NCBI GenBank assembly: GCA_002049455.2
Contig: KV918961.1
Coordinates: forward strand, 1-64,000
Reading direction: 5' to 3'
Length of the DNA stretch: 64,000 nt
Source of the DNA: Porphyra umbilicalis
Taxonomy: Eukaryota > Rhodophyta > Bangiophyceae > Bangiales > Bangiaceae
Positions 56,394 to 64,000 of the stretch are shown in pieces. A program made the translations under genes and the position numbers. The notes beneath the pieces were generated by a model. The model saw only the letters and a list, made by a program, of their open reading frames with translations. It was not told the DNA's origin and did not search any database. Numbering within the stretch: position 1 is the stretch's first letter; the number at the start of each line of letters is the position of its first letter.

Positions 56394-56662
56394 GCGAGCC
56401 ACCCGCCGCCGCCCGCCGCCGCGGGGAGGTGGCCCACGAGCGGCGGCGGGCGGCGGGGGGGGGTGGGGAGGCGGCCGACGACCGCCGGCGGGCGGCGGGG
56501 GGGGTGGAGAAGCGGCCGACGACCGCCGACAGGCGGCGAGGGGGGGCGGGGAGGCGGCCAACGACCGCCGGCGGGCGGCGGGGGGGGTGGGGAGGCAGAC
56601 GGCCGCCGAGGGGGGGGGGGGGTGGGGGGCGCGTCACTCGGCGGCGGCGGGAGCGTGGCCAT
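54603..56662 (-). CDS. Proline-rich coiled-coil protein, unrecognised, with several homopolymer frame breaks
   Basis: A possible start is the ATG at 56,662 (MATLPPPPSDAP). The first two thirds are proline-rich with at least five TPPRRV repeats (for example ALTPPRRVAP). Then comes an Ala-rich coiled coil near 55,540-55,330 (ALAEAVAEVAHLAAAIAAAE, SDARLERLLAAATARAEAAA), a Gly-rich linker, DYDAAARIGALRRALVAAVH, and after a nine-G run (one extra base) GVRAAWLRLFPHAAS in another frame. A pure glycine repeat from (CCG)n at 54,787-54,840 follows, and the end VTWTQFVAFYHATRSHLAF resembles an EF-hand-like helix without clear calcium ligands. No family is recognised. The proline front plus coiled coil suggests a scaffold or cytoskeletal adaptor. 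The exact structure cannot be fixed because at least two runs shift the frame. Confidence 0.5.
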
Positions 56663-56678
56663 TGGCCCCGCCGAGTGC

Positions 56679-56710
<32 letters not shown>

Positions 56711-58345
56711 CGCAGCGCGGCCGCGGCGAGGAGGCGCACGGGGCGGGGAGCCCGCAGCGGGAGGGGGAGCCGGAGCCCGCAGCAACAAGTATACGCCACC
56801 CGCAGCAGCAGGGAGACGGCGCCCAAAGCAGCAAGGAGACGCCGCCCCGCAGCGGGGCCGACGCGCACGCCGCGGCGCAGTGGCAGCACGAGGGCGCAGC
56901 GGGTGCAGGCAGCGTGCAGCGCCGCAGCCGCCGGGTCGGTCCGGACCCCAGCCAGGGGGTCACCGTGCGCCGGGCGCGTGACCGCAAGGCCGCCGCGGGA
57001 GGCGGGAAGCGCGCGCACCCGTCACGGGCGCCACGGTCGCGGGCGGCGCGGCCAGGAGAGTGACAGCAGGTGCCGGGTGGGGGGGGGAGGAGGGTGGACA
57101 CAGCCCCCGCGCGTGGAGGGGTCGCCGCCGCCTGCCCGCCCGCCGGCCCGCCCGCCCGCCCGCCCGCCCGCCCGCCCGCCCGCCCGCCCGCCCGACCGCC
57201 CGCCCGCCCGCCGCCCGCCGCGCGGCCCGAGGGCGGCGGGCACAAAGGGGGCACCGCGGGCGCCCGCGCTGGCGGCCTGCGGCGGGTCTCGGGGGGCGGC
57301 GGAGCAGACGGGATCGCCGCGGGCGTGGCAGCCGCGCGACCCCGCTCGTCACCGCCACGCGCGCACCGTGAAACCGACAGGCGCGAGGCGCGGGGGTGGG
57401 GGGCTCTGCAGAGCGCCTCTTCCTCGTTGCGGTCGCACGGAGTTCAAGTATTCCAACCCTCGCGGTTGAAAGTATTTGTCTTAAACAACGAGACGCACAG
57501 GTGCCGGCGCCCAAGAGGGACGGCGCCAAACCAGTGGGGGGCTATCTTGTGCCACGACAAAATGCGAGCGGCTTGGCGTGATCTGGTTGGTCGACTGCCA
57601 AGTTGGAGCTGCATCAAAAAGTTGCAGACGCTCATCGGTCACACGTCCCGCTTGCACATCAGGGCAGAGAAGAAACACGGAATGGCTGCAAAGCGCACCA
57701 CCCACTGCGGCACCTCCAACGCGGCTTTGCCGGTTGGCCCGCCTCCCCCACCGACTTGCCCCGCCGCGGCTGCGTCGGCGGCACCGCCGCGGGACCCGCC
57801 CACCCGCCGCGTCATGCCCCGGGTGCCACGCACCGCCGCGGCAGGTGTGCGGGAAGTCGGGGTACGTGTCGGGGGTGCCACCGCCCGGCGTTTGCTCGCC
57901 GGCCACAACGACCAGCGGTGGGGCGGGCGGGCGGGCGGGCGGCGACGCGGAGTGTCTGCGGTCCGTGCCGACAGCCCCACCGTGGCGGGTGCGTCGGGTT
58001 AGCGTGCGGGCCGCCCCGCTCGTGTGGCGGCAGTTGGAGTGACTGGCACGGTCGGCCGTGTTCCCGTCCGTCAACTCGGACTGCTGCTTCATCTTCGACA
58101 CTCGTCGGTGCGGCGCGGCTGCCGTCCAGACAGGCCGACGCGACGCGGCCGACGCCCGTGACGACGGCGGCGCGCCCGACCGACTGCCCAAGTCGAGGGG
58201 GGAGGCAGGCGGACGCTGCCGTCTGGACGAAAGCCGCCCGCGTGGTGAGGGCGCAGTGGAGGCGACGTTGCTGTCTTTTATTGAGGCCACCTGCGGGGGG
58301 GCGGTCGGCAAGGGCGCGTACCGTCGCGGCAGCGTGCCGCCCGCC
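56663..58345. other. Divergent intergenic region, GC-rich with a tetranucleotide repeat
   Basis: Between the minus-strand proline-rich gene and the plus-strand PQ-loop gene. Arg/Pro/Ala frames on both strands reflect composition. The PQ-loop frame stays open upstream to about 58,058, so a longer N-terminus is possible. Confidence 0.45.
57129..57218. repeat. (CCCG)n microsatellite
   Basis: About 20 CCCG units, nearly pure, with one interruption by GACC. A shorter (GGGC)n run lies at about 57,920-57,945. Confidence 0.9.
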
Positions 58346-59547
58346 ATGGACGACGGCATGTGCACGTCGCGGTTGTGCGACATCATGGGCCTGTGCATGA
58401 GCGTGTTGCAGCTAGGGCAGTTTATCCCGCAACACTTTGAAATGGTAGGTTTGGAGCGTGGTCGGGGGGGCGGTGTGGTCGTGTCACAACCGTAGCGCCA
58501 AGCAAGAATATGTTTTCTGTTCATTTTCGATCGTTTCATATTTGGTTCTTGACTCTGATGCCCGTCGCGTGTCTTCTGTGCCTCTTGCTTCTGGTATTTT
58601 GTCTCTGCATCTATTTTTTGCTGTCTGCGGTTTGTCGCACCGTTGCCTTCCACCTGTTACAGTACAGAGAAAAGAGCACAGTCGGCGTCAGCGCGTGGCT
58701 GCTCTTCTTTGGAGGCCTCTACACGTGGCTTGCTGCCCTGGACATTGTTATCACGGGCGCGGGCAACGCGTTCACTTGTGGCGCGTCTCCGTACCGCTGC
58801 TTCGTGTCCAACCAACCACTGCTGCAGATGGTCGGATCAGCGGTACTTTCGATCGGCATGTGGTACTGGTTTCTGCTGTACCAGCACCGCGTCGACGATG
58901 TGGTCGCGGACAATGCCAATGTCGAGGAGGGCAACACCTACGACTATGGGTCTACGGGCGGTGGTGGCGGCGACTCGCTCGCCAATGCCAACGGCGGTAT
59001 CGGGGCGGCCGGCGGCAACGACGCCTCAGAGACACACTGGTCCGACTTTGATGGCACCCAGTGTTTCAACGTGTTGGTTGTCTTCATGGCCTTCTCGGCC
59101 GTCGCCGCCGTTGCAGTCGTTCACTTGGGCACGTCCGCACAAGCCGAGGCGTTTGCGCACGTGTGCGGCTACGTGGCGGGCGTCCTCAACGCGGTCATGT
59201 GGCTGCCCCAAATCGCGTCGACGTGGGCGTACCAACACAAGGGCGCGCTCAGCCTTTACTGGGTGCTCTTTTCTGTCCTCGCTGACGTCATCTACACCGC
59301 CTACCTCATCTTTATGGGCCTCGACATGTCGGTGTGGGTCAACAACGTGCCCGACGGCATCCAAACGGCCATCCTGTTTGGTCTCATCACCCACTTTTCG
59401 TGGCGCGACCGGCGGGCGGGGCGCGACGACTTTGGGCACCCGCTGCACTACGCGGCAGACGGGGATGTGGAGCACGTGGAGGCGGCGCGGCTGCTGCTCG
59501 GCAAGGCCGCGCACCACGGCGACGAGTACCAGCCCATCGAGGCGTAA
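58346..59547 (+). CDS. PQ-loop repeat membrane protein (seven predicted helices), one intron
   Basis: Exon 1 is 58,346-58,444 (ATG in GCCATGG context, MDDGMCTSRLCDIMGL), the intron 58,445-58,662 (GTAGGT to TTACAG), exon 2 58,663-59,547, phase 0, 327 aa. The intron sits inside the first PQ-loop: QLGQFIPQHFEM then YREKSTVGVSAWLLF. The second PQ-loop is LNAVMWLPQIASTW with KGALSLYWVLFSVLADVIYT. Seven hydrophobic helices can be counted, with a Gly/Asn-rich acidic loop between helices 3 and 4. The family includes lysosomal or vacuolar cystine and cationic amino-acid exporters and other small transporters; the substrate cannot be told from sequence. The cytosolic tail is His/Asp-rich. Splicing at the next AG, six bases on, is equally in frame. 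Confidence 0.85.
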
Positions 59548-60112
59548 GCGCGTGCGCGCTGTGCGTTGCCACATATATTTACACAGTCAGTGTCAATGGC
59601 GGGGTCCTACCCGACATCCGAGACACGGCGGGTTGACGTTGCGGTGAGCGGGTCGTTGGGGCTACGGCGCGGCGGGTGGTCGACGCTCGCGTTGGCAACC
59701 GGGCTGGTTCTGTCATGGCGCGGGCGCAGACGGAGTTCCGCAGCCGCCTGCTGCAATCCCCCAACTGCGGGCTGCAGCCGCCGAGTTGGCGTCGTCTGCG
59801 GGAGCGGCAGGCCGGGCGTCTCAAGAGACGCCGACCAGCCGCATGGAGGACGGCAAGAAACGTCTTGTGGGCAGGCGCACCGCTCCAAGTGTGGTAGGGG
59901 CCTGGGGGCTTTGAGTAAGCTCTCCGCGCACACCTCCCACAGGTGTTTTGGTACTCGTTGAAGCGCCATGACGGCCAAGCAGGCGTTGTTGGCTTCCGGG
60001 TTTTTCTCGACAACTATAAAAAACACGAAGACAATAGTAAACGAGCTCAAGCCACACCGAGCAGGCCACACGACCTAATTCAACGCGAGCGACACGCGCC
60101 ACACACATCAAT
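59548..60112. other. Convergent intergenic region
   Basis: Between the PQ-loop stop and the WAPL stop. It should hold both 3' ends. No gene is seen. Confidence 0.5.
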
Positions 60113-62971
60113 TCAGGGAGACATTGGACGCGATGCCAGCGACGCCCCACTAACGGTACTGCTCGGGAAGACGCTGTCGGATGCTTCACCCGCCGTCGCG
60201 TCGGCGCGCCTCAGCACAGACTGAATTTCGGTGTAACGCTCTTCCATGCCGTCGTCGACGGGCACGCCACAGCTCGCTTGGAAGTCTAAAAACTCAGACA
60301 GGGCGTCGGCCATCAGGCCAAGCCCCCCCGGCGGGAGGACCTGTCGAATGAGCTCGCAGGTAACGGGGCCCGAAGCGGCGAGCGCGCCCAACAGGAAAGA
60401 CAGGTAACCAGACGCCAGCCGCTGCTCTGGGGTGCTGTCGGCGTCGGTGGCGCGCCGGCCGGCGCGGCAGCCACCCACCCGCCCGTTGCGGTCGACCATT
60501 TGAAGCAGCAGACCCAGGCCGCCGAGCTCGAAGTCTTCCAAACGCGCAGGCTGCCGCGATGGAAAGGACTGACCGACCGCCGGGCATCGCGTCACGATGC
60601 TTGTCAGGAGCGTCAGAGATAAAACGCGCAGGTCGTACGTGTCCTGCGCGGCGAAGCGTAGCAGCTCAGGTGGTACCGTACGGGCGCTCTCCTCCACCGC
60701 CGCCGCCTCAGCAGCGAGGAGCGTCAGTACGGCGTCCACGCCTCCCGAACGGTCCATGTCAAGCGCCGCCGACGCGTCGTTGGATAGATTGATGAGCACC
60801 TTGAGCGCCGCCGCTAGAAGCGGCTCGAGCGTCAAGAGCGTCGCCATGCGGTGGCAGCGGCCACCAGCGGCAATGGCCGCAAATGCCGAGCTCATCACGT
60901 CACCGGCAGCAGCCGACCGCGGCCGACCCAGCCGCTCCGCGTACGCACGGTCCAGGGCAACGTACTCCAAGATCCGCAAGGTCTCGGCGGTGACGCAGCG
61001 CAGCTGGAGCGCGCGTAAGGGCGCCTCTTCCAGCTCGCCGGTTCCCTGGACGAGCGGGGGGGAGAATGAGCGACCGACCGCAGCGGCGGGCTGCGCGTCG
61101 CCGCTTGACATCGATGCGTCGGACGTCGCGGTCGACACGGCCGCAGAGTCAGCTGTTTGTGGCTGGTCCCCCGAAGCGTCCAGCGACGGGAAAGTCGCCG
61201 CTAGGCACCGCCAGGCCAGCTTCGTGGCGTCCGCTGCCCCAACGACCACACGTCCACGACTAGCGTGCGTGTAAAGGGACGCCAGAGCAGACAGCGCCAA
61301 ATAAGATACCGTCCACCCGTTGCTGCCCACGCAATGTACCACGCAGGAGTGCACGTGCGGATGTGTACGCGGCGATGGCAACATCGCCTCAACGTACGAA
61401 TCAATGTCGGCAATAGTGTCAGCAGCGCGCAGCACCGCCACTCGGCGGCTCTGCTCCTCAGCGGCGGACGCCCGGGCAGCCTCGTCCTCCACCAAAATCT
61501 CCCGCAAAATGCACCGCTTGACCGAAGGCCGCGCCAAGGAGGACGACGCCCGTAACCGCCGACGGCGAGTACGCTTCGGCGGTTGCACCGCTGCCAGAAC
61601 GCCTGCAGCTGCCGCTGCCGGCGCGGCCGCAGCTGCCGCCGCCGACGCGCCCGCAGCTTCAGCCGCCAGTTTGCTCGAAGCTGCCGCCGGTGCGACCGCA
61701 GCCGCCGCCGCCAAGGCGCCAGCAGCCACCGACGTAGGCGCCCCGTCAGCAGACGGCGAGGCGTCGCCGACCAAGTCGGTCGGCGACCACCGGCCCGCAA
61801 TATCCAGCAGATGCTCCACGGCCGTCGCGTCAAAAAGGAGGGCATTGTCGGGGTGCCGCGCAATGAGGTGAATCACCAAAATGACCGCCGCATCCAGGTC
61901 GCGGCACGGCTCGGAGCCACCGCCAATGCACAGGCAGAGGAGGCGAACGACCACCTCCCGCAACAGCCCACCCGGGCGAAGGACGGCATACAATGCGTCT
62001 GCACCGGGACGGGTCCGCGCGCGCTGCGCCAAGAGCCGCCCCAAGTCCAGCACCGCGGCGACGCGACGCAACCGAGAGAGGGGCACGCTGGCACGGGCGC
62101 CCTTGGGCGGGAAGATACCGTCCAGGCGGTATTGCACGTCGTCCAGCAGCTCTTGGCGGGCGCCCTCCGACAGGGCGGCGGCCCCTTCGGTGGTGCGCCG
62201 GCCGCGCCCAGGCCCAACCCGACCGTGGACATCCAGGGTGCCGCCACTGGCGGCGGCCGTGCGAGACCGTGCTGGAGTGGGGGGAGGGGCCACCGGTCGT
62301 GGCGCCGACGCAGGATGACGAGGAGGCCGCGCCCGCGACGCGGGCGGGGGCAACACATCGGGCGCACCCCGTCGCGCTGCGGACGCCGCCGCCAACGGGG
62401 AGCTGCTGCTATGGCCCGCGGGCGCCGCGGGTGTAGACCCAACGGCAGGCCCAGAGAAGCGCATCCGCTTGAGCACAATGGTCGGCTCTGCGGGCAGCGA
62501 CGGACGCGGCCAGGATGAAGGGGACGGCAAGCAGTCGTCGTCCGAACCCATGTCCAATAGGTCCAGACCCTCAGATGGCGGCGCCGTCACTGTGGAAGTG
62601 GACGGCGGCGTGGAGGGGTCCCGTAGCTCGCGCGGTCGTGCCCGCTTAGGGCTCCTCCCAGCCGCCGCCGCCATCTCCTCCATCGCCGCCGTCCCCGTCG
62701 CCGCCGATGTCGCCACCGTCACAGTTGCCACCGCCGCCGGTCGCGGTGACGGCGACGGTCGACGCAATGGGACTGGGGCAACAGCCGAGTCCTCGTACAA
62801 ATACGCCAACGGCGGCGGCGGTACGGCTGGCCCCAAGCCGTCGTCGCCCTCGTCGAGAACTGCGAGCGGGCTTGGGGCAGCGGCACCCGGCACGATACCG
62901 ACGGCCTCATCAAACGCTGCACTGGCGGCCGCCTCCGCCTCGCGGCGTCGGTGCGCAGCGAGGCCCCGCAT
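60113..62971 (-). CDS. WAPL: WAPL-type cohesin release factor
   Basis: The 952-aa frame from the ATG at 62,971 has a disordered Ala/Pro/Ser-rich front with basic clusters (SPKRARPREL). From about residue 273 the WAPL fold begins: ELLDDVQYRLDGIF, LSRLRRVAAVLDLGRLLAQ, the segment ending GGLLREVVVRLLCLC, then AVILVIHLIARHPDNALLFD. It resumes after an Ala-rich insert, with ALKVLINLSNDASAALDMD near residue 720 and TYDLRVLSLTLLTSIVTRCP, the conserved C-terminal helical repeats. WAPL opens the cohesin ring and releases it from chromosomes with PDS5. The reading frame stays open upstream to 63,082 without an ATG. The stretch there includes LSGRSRRFDTPAGV, which looks coding, so a short upstream exon is likely. 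No internal intron is seen. Confidence 0.8.
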   Translation of the reverse strand: MRGLAAHRRREAEAAASAAFDEAVGIVPGAAAPSPLAVLDEGDDGLGPAVPPPPLAYLYEDSAVAPVPLRRPSPSPRPAAVATVTVATSAATGTAAMEEMAAAAGRSPKRARPRELRDPSTPPSTSTVTAPPSEGLDLLDMGSDDDCLPSPSSWPRPSLPAEPTIVLKRMRFSGPAVGSTPAAPAGHSSSSPLAAASAARRGAPDVLPPPASRARPPRHPASAPRPVAPPPTPARSRTAAASGGTLDVHGRVGPGRGRRTTEGAAALSEGARQELLDDVQYRLDGIFPPKGARASVPLSRLRRVAAVLDLGRLLAQRARTRPGADALYAVLRPGGLLREVVVRLLCLCIGGGSEPCRDLDAAVILVIHLIARHPDNALLFDATAVEHLLDIAGRWSPTDLVGDASPSADGAPTSVAAGALAAAAAVAPAAASSKLAAEAAGASAAAAAAAPAAAAAGVLAAVQPPKRTRRRRLRASSSLARPSVKRCILREILVEDEAARASAAEEQSRRVAVLRAADTIADIDSYVEAMLPSPRTHPHVHSCVVHCVGSNGWTVSYLALSALASLYTHASRGRVVVGAADATKLAWRCLAATFPSLDASGDQPQTADSAAVSTATSDASMSSGDAQPAAAVGRSFSPPLVQGTGELEEAPLRALQLRCVTAETLRILEYVALDRAYAERLGRPRSAAAGDVMSSAFAAIAAGGRCHRMATLLTLEPLLAAALKVLINLSNDASAALDMDRSGGVDAVLTLLAAEAAAVEESARTVPPELLRFAAQDTYDLRVLSLTLLTSIVTRCPAVGQSFPSRQPARLEDFELGGLGLLLQMVDRNGRVGGCRAGRRATDADSTPEQRLASGYLSFLLGALAASGPVTCELIRQVLPPGGLGLMADALSEFLDFQASCGVPVDDGMEERYTEIQSVLRRADATAGEASDSVFPSSTVSGASLASRPMSP

Positions 62972-63578
62972 CACGCCCGCGGGGGTGTCGAACCGGCGGC
63001 TCCGTCCCGACAGCAGCAACACACGGCGGACAACCCAGGCGGAAAGGACTATCACGACAGTTCGACGCGAGGAGGGCGGCAAAAATGGATGAAGAAGCTA
63101 CGCAGCCGCGGTGACCACCATGAAGGTGCAACCGAGGCGGCGCTTGCCGGCGTCTCGACAGACGTACACGGGCAGCGCGCCCCAACCGCAGGGGCGCCCT
63201 TCCCAACCACGCCACAGCAGCCGACGGACGGCCAATGTCATGACACGGCCTGCACGAGTGGCCGCAAGGGAGACCGTGGCGATGGCACAAACGTTGGGCG
63301 CCACAAACCCGTCTGTGTGGCCCAAGGGACGCAGCTGCAGCTGGGCAGGCCCGCGACACGAAGGTCGAATGGTCGAAAGGCAGTCTCGCGCCCAGCCAGC
63401 CCTCCTGAGAGTAAAACATCACCGGGGGTGTTAGAGCCCCCTTGACAATGCATTTGGGCGCACTTTGTCCCCACCGACTTCAGATGCATGGCCTTTTTGA
63501 ACGTAGCAGGGTGGCGGGACCTGAAAACAACAGTAGACCCCCGCGTGACACGTCAGCAATGCTGATGCTGACTCAGCA
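62972..63578. other. Upstream region of the WAPL gene and 3' flank of the right-edge gene
   Basis: The first 110 bases may still code for the WAPL N-terminus. The rest shows nothing recognisable. Confidence 0.45.
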
Positions 63579-64000
63579 TCACGCCACGCGCACCTTCTTG
63601 ACGGTCGGCACCGCGGTGCTGGGCGCCGCTCCCCCCCGCTCCCACCGCCCGCCCCGCCCCCCCCGCTCCCCCCGCCGGCCGAGTTCCCATAGCTCGCTGG
63701 TCGCTTGCGGCTGTCCCCCCCCCAACTCTGTCCCCCACCGCCCGCGCCAGCGCCGTCGCCGCCGCCAGCACCACCACCCGCCCCCCCCCCAGTGGCCCCT
63801 CCTCCACCCCCTCCGGTGGCCGTCGCGCCTTCCCCAAACTCGGCGGCCCGCACAACCCGCGCGTACAGCGCGCGCTCGACCTTGTTCCGGCTCGCGCGCA
63901 TCGCCGCCAGCTTGTTCGCCCCGTCCCGGCCGCCTGCGATGCTCCCCCCCCCGGCGGGAGGCCCTCGTATGCCACCGTCAGCGCCTGCAACAGCGCCGCC
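63579..64000 (-). CDS. Partial gene at the right edge (C-terminal part), unrecognised, frame breaks at G runs
   Basis: Entering from the right edge the minus strand reads ALLQALTVAYEGLPPGGG. After a G run one base short, it continues DGANKLAAMRASRNKVERAL and YARVVRAAEFGEGATAT, a charged helix that looks clearly coding. A Gly-rich region with SRKRPASYGNSAGG follows, and after more C/G runs a third frame ends PSTAVPTVKKVRVA with a stop at 63,579. The KKVRV end resembles a basic nuclear signal. I do not know the family, and the N-terminus is outside the window. Confidence 0.5.

Noticed and set aside
57481-58653. Long minus-strand frame opposite the PQ-loop gene
   Set aside because: It is antisense to a well-supported gene and has no domain.
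1-64000. tRNA, rRNA or other structured RNA genes
   Set aside because: I found no clover-leaf with conserved tRNA A and B boxes and no rRNA-like segment by eye; a covariance-model search would be needed to exclude small RNAs.

Overview
The window looks like nuclear DNA of a GC-rich photosynthetic eukaryote. A red alga of the Porphyra/Pyropia (Bangiales) type is my best guess. The reasons are very high G+C in coding third positions, few short GT-AG introns (most genes have none, FKBP has three), an FKBP with a plastid transit peptide plus a twin-arginine lumen signal, a plastid-type RUS protein, and Harbinger-like and CACTA-like DNA transposons. This placement is inference, since no ribosomal or organelle marker is present.

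Layout. At the left edge (1-326, minus) is the 5' part of a divergent histone H3 gene. From about 0.3 to 40 kb the window is dominated by mobile and repetitive DNA: a truncated Harbinger-type transposase (2.7-3.4 kb), a foldback element (4.5-4.9 kb), 48-bp minisatellites (10.3-11.3 kb), a Harbinger-associated Myb/SANT-like ORF1 (12.0-13.7 kb), arrays built on the palindrome GGCGGCCGCC (343-bp and 325-bp units, 14.2-18.8 kb), an intact-looking Harbinger transposase (19.0-20.9 kb), two miniature inverted-repeat elements (21.8 and 22.7 kb), and a CACTA-like element whose ends can be placed exactly (23,155-29,511: inverted ends, 3-bp CTC duplication, subterminal repeats, a Tnp2-type transposase and a second spliced gene). 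Two diverged members of one unknown protein family follow (29.7-31.6 and 34.7-36.2 kb, both minus).

From about 40 kb the window becomes a gene-dense host region: a HIT zinc-finger protein diverging from a RUS/DUF647 protein, an unrecognised possibly organelle-targeted protein, a lumenal FKBP, a glyoxalase/VOC protein, an M20 metallopeptidase, a proline-rich coiled-coil protein, a PQ-loop membrane protein, a WAPL-type cohesin release factor, and a partial gene at the right edge. These are single-copy housekeeping genes on alternating strands with no sign of an operon or cluster.

Cross-cutting point: at least seven genes change reading frame inside or beside short G/C homopolymers, and in most of them one missing base would restore a convincing protein. 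This points to systematic homopolymer errors in the assembly rather than to pseudogenes, and affected entries say so.
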